The notes beneath the pieces are model-generated. The model was given only the letters and a program-made list of their open reading frames with translations. It was not told the origin of the DNA and ran no database searches. 22,810 bases of DNA, from positions 1 to 22,810 of the forward strand of contig CANIZU010000010.1 in NCBI GenBank assembly GCA_947472115.1, in the 5' to 3' direction. The stretch is from Flavobacteriales bacterium. Its GTDB lineage: Bacteria; Bacteroidota; Bacteroidia; NS11-12g; UBA955. The position numbers were made by a program, and so were the translations under genes. Below are positions 14,133 through 21,991 of the stretch, piece by piece. Position 1 is the first letter of the stretch; each line of letters starts with the position of its first letter.

Positions 14133-16232
14133 ATGCCCCATTGGTTAGATACGGGAATTGAGTATTTAAAAGGTGTTGGTCCGCAACGGGCCGAAGCCTT
14201 AAAGAAAGAGCTCGGCATCTTTACCCTCGGCGATTTGTTAAGTCATTACCCGTTCCGCCACGAAGACCGCTCCCAAACCTATACAATTGCCTCTCTTAGG
14301 GGCGATGACGTATGGGTGCAGCTACAAGGAAGAATTCGTCCAATGGGCATCGCGGGCGCCGGCCAAGGCCGGCGCTTTGTAGCCATCCTTTCCGATGGCA
14401 CCGCTGAATTGGAACTCGTCTGGTTTAAAGGCATCAACTACATCGAACGATTCCTAAAACCCGGTGAAACCTATCGCGTTTATGGAAAAATCAACAATTT
14501 CAAAGGCAAAATATCCATCGCCCACCCAGAACTCGATGTCGTAAACACCCAAAACCCCAGCCAAGCACTCACCCTAATCCCCGTTTACCCCCTCACCGAA
14601 GGACTCCGTAGAAAAAAACTGGAAAATAAATTTCTGGTCACCGCCGCCCAAAATGCCGTTAATAACCCCGGTTACGATATCCCCGAAAACCTCCCCCTCC
14701 GCATAATTCAGAAATATAAATTCATAGGCCGAAAAGAAGCCATCAAAGAACTTCACTTCCCACAAAATTTGGCGAGACTGGAAGAAGCAAAACGTCGACT
14801 CAAATTTGAAGAACTTTTCTATCTCCAACTGCGACATCTAATGCTCAAAGGATTCAGGAATCGGACCTACAAAGGATTGATTTTTGATTCAGTTGGACAT
14901 TATTTCAACGAGTTTTACAATAACCACCTCCCCTTTGAACTCACAGGCGCCCAAAAAAGAGTGCTCAAAGAAATTCGAAACGACCTAAAAACGGGGTTAC
15001 AGTCGAATCGATTGCTACAAGGCGATGTGGGCTCGGGAAAAACGATGGTTGCGATGCTTACGATGTTACTCGCAATCGATAATGGCTATCAAGCATGTAT
15101 GATGGCACCCACAGAGATCTTGGCCACCCAACATTACTTTTCACTCCACGAATGGGTTGAAAAACTGGGACTTCGCATCGAAATACTTACCGGCTCAACG
15201 ACCAAGAAAAAACGCGAAGCCTTAATATCTGACCTACAAGAAGGTAAAATCCATATCCTTGTTGGCACCCACGCCCTCATCGAGCAGGATGTCAACTACA
15301 AACAACTCGGCATGGTCATCATCGATGAACAACATCGTTTTGGTGTAGCACAACGTGCGAAACTCTGGAAGAAAGGACAAGTGCTACCGCATATTTTGGT
15401 CATGACAGCCACCCCGATTCCGAGAACTTTGGCGATGACGGTTTATGGCGACCTCGATGTGAGCGTGATTGATGAAATGCCAGTGGGTAGAAAACCGATT
15501 ATCACGGTTCACCGACAAGAATCGATGCGACCTGCGATCATGGAATTTTTACGCACTGAAATCGCCAAAGGCAGACAGGTGTATTATGTTTTTCCGCTCA
15601 TCGAAGACAGCGACAAGTTGGATTTAAACAGTTTGATGAGTGGATTTGATATGGTCAACGAATACCTCTCCCCGCCTCAATTCAAATACAGTATCGTTCA
15701 CGGAAAACTCAAAGCAAAAGAAAAGGAATCGGCGATGAACCTGTTTAAAAATCATCAAACCGACATTTTGATTGCAACAACGGTGATTGAAGTGGGTGTG
15801 AATGTACCCAACGCGTCGGTAATGGTGATTGAAAACGCAGAACGATTTGGCTTGGCCCAGCTTCACCAGTTAAGAGGTAGAGTAGGCCGTGGAAATGAAC
15901 AAAGCTATTGCGTGCTGATTACCAAACCCGGACTCAGCGAAAACGGATATAAACGTATATCTACCATGGTTAGAACCAACGACGGTTTTGAGATCGCGAA
16001 AGTGGATTTAGAATTGCGTGGCCCTGGAGAACTCGACGGAACCAAACAAAGTGGTGTACTGGAATTAAAATTGGCCGATATTCGTCACGATGAATCCATC
16101 CTCATCGCAAGCCGAGTAGAAGCCCAAGAATGGCTAGCCGCCGATGAACTTTTGGCCAATTCGGAAAGCGAACCCATCAGAAATGAACTCAAAAAAATCC
16201 CCCATCGAACGGTGTGGAGTAAAATTTCATAG
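14133..16232 (+). CDS. recG: ATP-dependent DNA helicase RecG
   Basis: This 699-residue branch-migrating helicase regresses stalled forks and processes recombination intermediates. The N-terminal helix-hairpin region (LKGVGPQRAEALKKELGI) and the OB-fold wedge domain (about residues 55-150) precede the SF2 motor. Motor motifs are GDVGSGKT (297-304, Walker A), IIDEQHRFG (DEQH 398-401), MTATPIPRTLAMT, TTVIEVGVNVPNA and QLHQLRGRVGRG. The C-terminal TRG-like part includes RGPGELDGTKQSG. ATG 14133 gives the normal family length; an upstream in-frame ATG at 13965 would overlap fabG by 141 bases. A GC-rich palindrome falls in a variable loop of the wedge domain (residues 75-81). It is transcribed from the shared palindromic promoter region. 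Confidence 0.96.
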   Translation: MPHWLDTGIEYLKGVGPQRAEALKKELGIFTLGDLLSHYPFRHEDRSQTYTIASLRGDDVWVQLQGRIRPMGIAGAGQGRRFVAILSDGTAELELVWFKGINYIERFLKPGETYRVYGKINNFKGKISIAHPELDVVNTQNPSQALTLIPVYPLTEGLRRKKLENKFLVTAAQNAVNNPGYDIPENLPLRIIQKYKFIGRKEAIKELHFPQNLARLEEAKRRLKFEELFYLQLRHLMLKGFRNRTYKGLIFDSVGHYFNEFYNNHLPFELTGAQKRVLKEIRNDLKTGLQSNRLLQGDVGSGKTMVAMLTMLLAIDNGYQACMMAPTEILATQHYFSLHEWVEKLGLRIEILTGSTTKKKREALISDLQEGKIHILVGTHALIEQDVNYKQLGMVIIDEQHRFGVAQRAKLWKKGQVLPHILVMTATPIPRTLAMTVYGDLDVSVIDEMPVGRKPIITVHRQESMRPAIMEFLRTEIAKGRQVYYVFPLIEDSDKLDLNSLMSGFDMVNEYLSPPQFKYSIVHGKLKAKEKESAMNLFKNHQTDILIATTVIEVGVNVPNASVMVIENAERFGLAQLHQLRGRVGRGNEQSYCVLITKPGLSENGYKRISTMVRTNDGFEIAKVDLELRGPGELDGTKQSGVLELKLADIRHDESILIASRVEAQEWLAADELLANSESEPIRNELKKIPHRTVWSKIS
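14356..14375. repeat. Short GC-rich palindrome inside recG
   Basis: Perfect inverted repeat: GCGCCGGCC, loop AA, GGCCGGCGC. It shares the 8-base arm GCGCCGGC with the palindrome in dnaG. It encodes the glycine-rich loop GAGQGRR in the wedge domain, a place where RecG proteins vary in length. Confidence 0.85.
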
Positions 16233-16292
16233 ATTTTTCCAAAAACAAGAACGGCATTCCACATTGCTTCAGTAATTTCACGACATCAAACT

Positions 16293-17051
16293 ATGAATCT
16301 CTTCTCAGAAATCGGGCGATACATCATTTTCATGAAATACGTTTTCAAACGTCCAGAAAGAGGACGTGTATTTTGGTCGATGCTAACCCGAGAAATGAAT
16401 CTTATCGGTATTGAATCCTTAGTTGTTGTCATCCTGATTGCATTAATCACTGGCGCAGTAACTACGGTTCAAACGGCAAGTCAGTTAGCTTCTGATTCTG
16501 GAGTGCTCCCCCCTAGTCTTTTCCCAATGGAAATCGTAGGATCTGTTGTGGGTAGTAGCTCCATACTAGAAATTGCGCCTACCATCACTTGTTTGGTTTT
16601 GGCCGGAAAAATTGGTGCCAGCATCGCTTCAGAAATTGGAAATATGCGTGTGAGTGAACAAATCGATGCGTATGAAGTAATGGGAATCAATTCAATTGGA
16701 TTTGTATCGTTGCCAAAAATCTTAGCTGGAGTGATTATGATTCCTTGCTTGATCTTGGTAAGTGTTTTTTTATTGATGGTTGGTGGTCTAATCGCCGCAA
16801 AGCTTACGGGAATCATGACAATGGACCAATATGTAACTGGCTTAAGAAGTTCATTTGTCCCACATTATGTGAATGTCCTATTGGTTAAAGGCTATATTTT
16901 TTCCTTCATCATAACGAGCATGAGTGCTTTTCAAGGTTATTACACCAAAGGAGGTGCATTGGAAGTGGGAGAAGCTGGAACCAAAGCGGTAACCCGTATT
17001 TGTGTCGCCATCTTGGCCTTTGATTTGATTATCGCTAAATTATTGCTCTAA
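16293..17051 (+). CDS. MlaE-type ABC transporter permease
   Basis: The 252-residue inner-membrane permease belongs to the MlaE/YrbE family, which works with MCE-domain proteins in lipid movement between the inner and outer membranes. It has an amphipathic N-terminal helix (about 1-30) and several membrane helices. The conserved coupling segment AGKIGASIASEIGNMRVSEQIDAYEVMGI (about 104-132) is the family signature. The region ahead of the gene has only a poor -7 match (TAATTTCA at 16273-16280). The next gene encodes its ATPase, one base downstream. No MCE (MlaD), MlaB or MlaC gene follows, since a convergent gene begins soon after mlaF. The family is clear; the transported lipid and direction are inferred by analogy. 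Confidence 0.9.
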   Translation: MNLFSEIGRYIIFMKYVFKRPERGRVFWSMLTREMNLIGIESLVVVILIALITGAVTTVQTASQLASDSGVLPPSLFPMEIVGSVVGSSSILEIAPTITCLVLAGKIGASIASEIGNMRVSEQIDAYEVMGINSIGFVSLPKILAGVIMIPCLILVSVFLLMVGGLIAAKLTGIMTMDQYVTGLRSSFVPHYVNVLLVKGYIFSFIITSMSAFQGYYTKGGALEVGEAGTKAVTRICVAILAFDLIIAKLLL

Positions 17052-17052
17052 T

Positions 17053-17784
17053 ATGATTCAGCTGATAGACCTTAATAAGTATTACGAAGACAAACATGTC
17101 TTGCAAAATATCAATGCGAATTTTTACCCTGGAGTAGCAAATTTGGTGATTGGTGCCAGCGGCGGCGGAAAGAGTGTATTGGTCAAAACGATGGTCGGGC
17201 TAGAAACACCAACGAGCGGACAAGTGATGTTCGAGGAAAAAGACTACCATAACTTGGAATACGAAAATCAGCAAGCCTTGAGAAGAGAAATCGGCATGTT
17301 GTTCCAAGGAACCGCTTTATTTGATTCTTTGACTGTAGAACAGAATGTTGAATTCCCTTTGTTGATGTTCAGCGAAATGAGCAAAGAAGAGAGAATGGAA
17401 CGCGTGAATCTCTGTCTGTCTAAAGTCAACCTGCACAATGCCAACCATAAAGCCCCATCTGAGATCTCTGGTGGAATGAAAAAACGTGTCGGCATCGCCA
17501 GAGCCATCGCCCTACCTATCAAGTATTTATTTTGCGATGAGCCCAATTCTGGGCTAGACCCGCTCACATCTCGTGTGATCGATGCTTTACTTCACGACAT
17601 CACAAAGGAATTCGGCATAACCACGATTATCAACAGCCACGATATGAAAACCGTAAAAGACATTGGAGAGCACATCGTATTTATGCACCAAGGTCAAAAA
17701 TGGTGGGAAGGCAGCAAAGAAGAATTGCCAGAAGCCCAAAAATCCAATCCCGAATTGGATGCTTTCGTGAAAGCAAGCTTTTAA
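17053..17784 (+). CDS. MlaF-type ABC transporter ATP-binding protein
   Basis: This 243-residue cytoplasmic ATPase pairs with the MlaE-type permease just upstream (stop and start one base apart). Walker A is GASGGGKS (34-41); a Q-loop is present in LFQGTALFDSLTVEQNV; the ABC signature reads ISGGMKKRVGIARA, the MKKR variant characteristic of MlaF-like ATPases; Walker B is YLFCDEPNSGLDP; and the switch histidine lies in INSHDMKTV. It would power lipid transfer by the membrane complex. Its stop is followed by a 79-base convergent intergenic region that contains tandem repeats. Confidence 0.92.
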   Translation: MIQLIDLNKYYEDKHVLQNINANFYPGVANLVIGASGGGKSVLVKTMVGLETPTSGQVMFEEKDYHNLEYENQQALRREIGMLFQGTALFDSLTVEQNVEFPLLMFSEMSKEERMERVNLCLSKVNLHNANHKAPSEISGGMKKRVGIARAIALPIKYLFCDEPNSGLDPLTSRVIDALLHDITKEFGITTIINSHDMKTVKDIGEHIVFMHQGQKWWEGSKEELPEAQKSNPELDAFVKASF

Positions 17785-17863
17785 GGAAGGTTCTGATCAG
17801 CCCTTCCAAGCAAACTTATGATCAGCCCTACCAAGCAAGGCTCTCATCGCCCAACTAAACAAA
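17785..17863. repeat. Three degenerate tandem repeats, period about 25, between convergent genes
   Basis: Copies begin at 17791, 17816 and 17841. The core of copy 1 is TGATCAGCCCTTCCAAGCAA (17794-17813); copy 2 (17819-17838) differs from it by one base. Copy 3 is decayed (TCATCGCCCAACTAAACAA at 17844-17862). GGAAGG at 17785-17790 can pair with CCTTCC at 17802-17807 around CTGATCAG, giving a weak hairpin without a T-run. The repeats fill the gap between mlaF and the solute-binding protein gene. Confidence 0.75.
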
Positions 17864-19561
17864 TTACTTCTCGATTTTCACCCGCTTTAACGGCAATCGA
17901 TTCGTCACGTCATTACCTAACCCCTTCACCCACGGATGCATCAATCGAATACTCTTGTCGTAATACAAAGGAATCACCGGAACTTGACTCATCAACCGAA
18001 GGTTTGCGCGAAAAATGTCGTCTAAGCGATCTTTACTCCCACCCGATTCAATCGCCTCGTATAGCGCATCAAAATCAGCATCTACGAAATGCGTGTAGTT
18101 GGGGCCATTCGGCGATAAAAATTTCTGATAAAAACAGGCCAAATAGTTCTCCGCATCGGGATAATCCGCAATCCAAGAACCGCGAAACAGCATCAACTTG
18201 CCCTCGTTTCGCAATTGACGTAACATGCCGCCCGTTTGAATATCTACTTTAATATTGATGCCAATCCTACTCCAAGCCTCCTGCAAATAGACCATCATAT
18301 CCAAATAATCCGCGGTGGTTGACAGTGTAATCACAGGCTTCACCTTCATTTTGGCATAATTGCTTAACGCAAATTCGGCTTTGGCGTCCTGCATGCTATG
18401 AGTATTTGAATCTGTAAGTTCTGATTTCTGATTGGGATTCAATTGCGGAGGAACAAAACCATTTTCCCCGGGCGTTCCCAGTCCGTTGCGAAAGAAGCGA
18501 ACGATGGCTTTTTTATCGACCGACAACTCCAGCGCTCTTCTGAGGTGTACATCCTGCAAATAGTTGACCTGCCCTGGCTGATCGCCCAAATAGCATCCAA
18601 TGTACTCTGTATTCAAAAATGGTGTAATCAATGTCTTTAATCGCTGATTGTATTTGGGTTTCAACTGCGCATCGGCCGTGAGCAATTCATCCTTAAACGA
18701 AGATTCTAATCCATTGAAAAAATCATAAGACCCTGCCAAAAACTGCATAAACGCCGTCTGCTTATTCTTAACAAACGAAACATTGATGGCATCTAAATAT
18801 GGTAACGAAACTCCAGCGCTGCCCTTCTCGTGGTAGACATCGTTTTTTCGTAGCACCAATTTGATTTGCTCCTCCCATCTTTTCAAATAAAATGGACCCG
18901 TTCCGATGGGATTTCTGGCCAAAACCGACTTTTCAGTGTTTTTATATTCCAACGGCACGATAAATCCATAATTGGTCGCCAACAAGTTCAACAGTGATGC
19001 AACTGGCCTAAGCAAGTGAATTTGGAAAATCGTATCGTTCAAAGGAACAAACACTTGACTCAAATTACTATCGATTTTATCGGCAAAAATCCAAGCCCCG
19101 GGGGATGCGGATTTAGGATCGGCGATGCGCGACAAACTAAAGGCAACATCGCGCGAATTGACCCTTCGATGGGTAACTTTTCCACCACGATCCGGAAAAC
19201 AAAACTGCGCATCGCGGCGCAAATGAAAAGTGTATATTTTTTTATCCTCCGAAATTTCCCAATGATCCGAAAGCGCTGGAACGACCTGTAATTGGGGGTT
19301 TAGGTCGACGAGACCATTGAAAATCTGAGAAACAATCCAAATTTCCGACTGCGATTTTACAAATGCGGGATCCAAGGTGGTGACGGATTCATCTTCATTG
19401 TAATGAAACACCATAGAAGGAGATTTTTTATCAACATTTTTACAACCAAGAATTCCCAAAACTGTGAATAAAAGGCAAAGACCCATCGAACGAAATTCAC
19501 CTCGCTTGGAGATAAATTTGTTGTCCGTCAAAAACGCAAGAGGGTCTTTTATTCCAAACAT
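17864..19561 (-). CDS. Family 5 extracellular solute-binding lipoprotein (oligopeptide/nickel type)
   Basis: The 565-residue product resembles the periplasmic peptide-binding components of Dpp/Opp-type ABC importers. LCLLFTVLGILGC ends in a lipobox cysteine (residue 40 from this start), predicting a lipid-anchored protein. Family segments include the early region TTLDPAFVKSQSEIWIVSQIFNGLVDLN, LSDHWEISEDKKIYTFHLRRDAQF, NPIGTGPFYLKRW, and LRRALELSVDKKAIVRFF. Start choice is uncertain: ATG 19561 gives a basic N-region before the hydrophobic core and lies 22 bases after a -7 box. ATG 19486 would give a short signal with the cysteine at residue 15 and no basic residues. No permease or ATPase genes are adjacent, so it is an orphan binding protein or uses a distant transporter. 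Confidence 0.85.
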   Translation of the reverse strand: MFGIKDPLAFLTDNKFISKRGEFRSMGLCLLFTVLGILGCKNVDKKSPSMVFHYNEDESVTTLDPAFVKSQSEIWIVSQIFNGLVDLNPQLQVVPALSDHWEISEDKKIYTFHLRRDAQFCFPDRGGKVTHRRVNSRDVAFSLSRIADPKSASPGAWIFADKIDSNLSQVFVPLNDTIFQIHLLRPVASLLNLLATNYGFIVPLEYKNTEKSVLARNPIGTGPFYLKRWEEQIKLVLRKNDVYHEKGSAGVSLPYLDAINVSFVKNKQTAFMQFLAGSYDFFNGLESSFKDELLTADAQLKPKYNQRLKTLITPFLNTEYIGCYLGDQPGQVNYLQDVHLRRALELSVDKKAIVRFFRNGLGTPGENGFVPPQLNPNQKSELTDSNTHSMQDAKAEFALSNYAKMKVKPVITLSTTADYLDMMVYLQEAWSRIGINIKVDIQTGGMLRQLRNEGKLMLFRGSWIADYPDAENYLACFYQKFLSPNGPNYTHFVDADFDALYEAIESGGSKDRLDDIFRANLRLMSQVPVIPLYYDKSIRLMHPWVKGLGNDVTNRLPLKRVKIEK

Positions 19562-19582
19562 AGGTTGTTGCAATCGTCTCAG

Positions 19583-19590
19583 CAAATGTA
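19583..19590 (-). promoter_or_regulatory. Predicted -7 box for the solute-binding lipoprotein gene
   Basis: TACATTTG on the minus strand matches TAnnTTTG, 21-22 bases ahead of the ATG at 19561. No good -33 element is visible. It overlaps a possible TTG start codon, which is therefore unlikely to be used. Confidence 0.4.
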
Positions 19591-19617
19591 TGGATTACCC
19601 AAATGAATGTGCGAGGC

Positions 19618-19646
19618 TTGACGGAATTTGAATTAACATATCATTG
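19618..19646 (+). promoter_or_regulatory. Predicted promoter for parA
   Basis: TTG (19618-19620), an 18-base spacer and TATCATTG (19639-19646) match the Bacteroidota promoter with one mismatch in the -7 box. This predicts a leader of about 30 bases before the ATG at 19681. Confidence 0.5.
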
Positions 19647-19680
19647 ACAATTTAGAACACACAACGTAAAAGAACATACA

Positions 19681-20472
19681 ATGGGAAAAATCATCGCCAT
19701 CGCAAACCAAAAAGGAGGGGTTGGAAAAACCACCACCGCAATCAATCTAGCGGCTAGCTTAGCTGTCCTAGAGTACAAAACGTTGCTGGTTGATGCCGAT
19801 CCCCAAGCAAACTCTTCCTCCGGTGTAGGCTTTGACCCCAAGAACATTCGCTTGGGTTTGTATGAGTGTTTGGTGCAGGAAATCCACCCGCAGGATGTCA
19901 TACTGGCCACCAATACCCCATTTTTGGACTTATTGCCTTCCAACATCGACCTAGTTGGTGCTGAAATCGAGCTGCTAGACATGCCAAATCGTGAACGCAT
20001 CATGCAAGGGGTGTTAAAGTCGATCCAAGGCAACTACGATTTTATCATTGTCGATTGCTCACCTTCCTTGGGATTAATTACCACAAACGCGCTGTGTGCG
20101 GCTAATAGCGTAATCATTCCTGTTCAGTGCGAGTATTTTGCGTTGGAGGGATTGGGTAAACTATTGAATACGATTAAAATCGTTCAGAATCATTTGAACA
20201 AACACCTTGAAATCGAAGGGATATTATTAACGATGTACGATGGTCGTTTGCGTCTTTGTAACCAAGTGGTGGAAGATGTGAAAACGCATTTCCAAGACAT
20301 CGTATTTGATTGCATCATACAAAGAACCACGAAGTTGGGAGAAGCGCCAAGCTTTGGCGTCCCTGTGATTCACCATGATGCGGATAGCAGAGGATCTATC
20401 AACTATTTAAACTTGGCCAAAGAAGTATTAATCAAAAACGGTCACATCAAAGCAGAAGCGGAATTGGCATGA
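19681..20472 (+). CDS. parA: Chromosome-partitioning ATPase ParA (Soj)
   Basis: The 263-residue protein is a deviant-Walker P-loop ATPase that binds DNA non-specifically and drives segregation of ParB-bound origins. The N-terminal KGGVGKTT (11-18) contains the signature lysine of the ParA/MinD family. LLVDADPQANSSSGVG and FIIVDCSPSLGLIT are the switch regions, and EYFALEGLGKL and RTTKLGEAPSFGVPV are typical of chromosomal Soj proteins. There is no N-terminal DNA-binding extension, so it is the short chromosomal type and not a plasmid type Ia ParA. The gene overlaps parB by four bases (ATGA). Confidence 0.96.
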   Translation: MGKIIAIANQKGGVGKTTTAINLAASLAVLEYKTLLVDADPQANSSSGVGFDPKNIRLGLYECLVQEIHPQDVILATNTPFLDLLPSNIDLVGAEIELLDMPNRERIMQGVLKSIQGNYDFIIVDCSPSLGLITTNALCAANSVIIPVQCEYFALEGLGKLLNTIKIVQNHLNKHLEIEGILLTMYDGRLRLCNQVVEDVKTHFQDIVFDCIIQRTTKLGEAPSFGVPVIHHDADSRGSINYLNLAKEVLIKNGHIKAEAELA

Positions 20473-21356
20473 ACACTATAAAGAAAAAAGCAGGCTTGGG
20501 TCGTGGTTTGAGCGCCCTTTTAGAAAACGCAGACACCGACATCACCAGCGGTGGTGGAAGTGCTTTGGCAGGTTCTGTGTCCCTCATTCCGATTTCTAAT
20601 GTTGAAGCGAACCCCTTTCAACCCCGCACCGAATTCAACCCTGAACAACTAGCGGAACTTTCGGAAAGCATAAAAGTTCACGGCGTAATTCAACCCATCA
20701 CCGTCCGGAAAATGGGCTTTGATCGCTACCAACTGATTTCTGGCGAACGCAGAACGAGGGCGAGTGTTCTTGCCGGAATGACGCAAATCCCTGCGTATGT
20801 GAGGGTTGCCAACGATCAAGAAATGCTAGAAATGGCATTGATCGAAAACATCCAACGCAGTGACCTTAACGCAATTGAAGTCGCGATGAGTTATAAGCGA
20901 TTGCTCGAAGAATGCAACCTAAAGCAAGAAGAATTGGGCGAGCGCGTTGGAAAAGACAGAACCACTGTCAACAATTACCTCAGATTGCTTAAGCTTCCCG
21001 AATCCATTCAATTGGGCATCAAACAAGGTCTGGTTTCGATGGGCCATGCCAGAGCCATGATCAATATGGACGATGCGGTGGATCAAATGGAGCTTTACCA
21101 GCAAATCATCACAAACAATCTAAGTGTTAGGGATGTTGAAGGCCTCGTGAAAGCAAAGAAGAATGGCAATTCCATTAATGTTTCCATGGGGGGCACCGAT
21201 TGGGATCCAGAAATTGATAGAATTACTGCCGCCTTTTATGAAAAACTCAGGGCTGCAGTTCACCTCAAGACCGCAGGACGTGGCAAAGGCAAAATCATCA
21301 TTTCCTACAAGAGCAAAGACGATTTAAATCGTATTTTGGGACTCATACAATCCTAA
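20469..21356 (+). CDS. parB: Chromosome-partitioning protein ParB (Spo0J)
   Basis: This 295-residue CTP-dependent DNA clamp loads at parS sites and recruits SMC and ParA. The N-terminal LGRGLSALLEN (10-20) is the ParA-stimulating peptide. The N-terminal domain has NPFQPR (48-53), the CTP-binding GERRTRA (92-98) and ENIQR (126-130). The helix-turn-helix follows (LKQEELGERVGKDRTTVNNYLRLLKLP), then a C-terminal dimerisation domain ending IISYKSKDDLNRILGLI. It overlaps parA by ATGA, so the two are translationally coupled. No parS-like site was found in the window by eye. Confidence 0.96.
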   Translation: MNTIKKKAGLGRGLSALLENADTDITSGGGSALAGSVSLIPISNVEANPFQPRTEFNPEQLAELSESIKVHGVIQPITVRKMGFDRYQLISGERRTRASVLAGMTQIPAYVRVANDQEMLEMALIENIQRSDLNAIEVAMSYKRLLEECNLKQEELGERVGKDRTTVNNYLRLLKLPESIQLGIKQGLVSMGHARAMINMDDAVDQMELYQQIITNNLSVRDVEGLVKAKKNGNSINVSMGGTDWDPEIDRITAAFYEKLRAAVHLKTAGRGKGKIIISYKSKDDLNRILGLIQS

Positions 21357-21364
21357 TAAAACCG

Positions 21365-21976
21365 ATGAGAGGCGGGCCATTTTCAAAACACAATTTTATT
21401 GGGCTAATACTGGCCTTCTTGATGTGTCTGCTTCCAAAATTTGTAATGGCTCAATTTGCTTATCAGCCAATTCATTTGACCGATATTTCAACTCCGGTTT
21501 TTTCGAGCCATTCCGGCGCGGTCGCATCAGGCAGTCCATATCAATCCCATTTGGTGGCCGACACACAAGTCAAGAGGTCTCATTCGCCCAAAAAAGCAAC
21601 CATCATGGCCATTGCCTTACCAGGCAGCGGGCAGATTTACAATCAGAAATATTGGAAAGTCCCATTGGTGTATGCCGGATTGGGAGCCAGCGTTTGGGCT
21701 ATCGGTCATTTTCGCGGTGAGATGAGGGTGCTAAACGATAGTATCTCTGGCATTTTCGGGGCGGGGAAAACCCCAAGCGCACAACTCATTGCCGATAGAG
21801 ATCAGCAGCGAAGTCGGCGCGACATTGCCATTTTATGTCTTGCAGGGGTTTATATATTTCAAGTAATCGACGCCACGGTGGACGCCCATTTTTTCAAGTT
21901 CAACATCAACGAGAATATTGGCCTGCGCATTAGCCCTTCCCCATCAAGAACATTAGCCTTGCAATACAAATTCTAA
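21365..21976 (+). CDS. DUF5683-domain membrane protein
   Basis: The 203-residue product begins with a signal-like hydrophobic segment (residues about 10-27, ending VMAQ) and contains the DUF5683 hallmark KKATIMAIALPGSGQIYNQKYWKVPLVYAGLG, followed by further hydrophobic segments (ILCLAGVYIFQVIDATVDAHF) and a C-terminal strand ending ALQYKF. The family is of unknown function and is typically found just downstream of parAB in Bacteroidota. It starts eight bases after parB, so it is almost certainly co-transcribed with parAB. An envelope location is inferred from the N-terminal segment. Confidence 0.8.
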   Translation: MRGGPFSKHNFIGLILAFLMCLLPKFVMAQFAYQPIHLTDISTPVFSSHSGAVASGSPYQSHLVADTQVKRSHSPKKATIMAIALPGSGQIYNQKYWKVPLVYAGLGASVWAIGHFRGEMRVLNDSISGIFGAGKTPSAQLIADRDQQRSRRDIAILCLAGVYIFQVIDATVDAHFFKFNINENIGLRISPSPSRTLALQYKF

Positions 21977-21991
21977 TACCCAATCACTGAT

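Noticed and set aside
14106..14141. Longer fabG frame starting at ATG 14141
   Set aside because: It would start inside recG and upstream of the -7 box; FabG proteins begin about MLQGKTALITG, which is encoded at 14105.
19644..19649. TTGACA upstream of parA as an E. coli-type -35 box
   Set aside because: No matching TATAAT follows at the right distance, and Bacteroidota promoters use a different consensus.
20345..20359. Inverted repeat CGCCAA-GCT-TTGGCG in parA
   Set aside because: Only 6-base arms, and it encodes the conserved ParA segment EAPSFGV, so codon constraint explains it.
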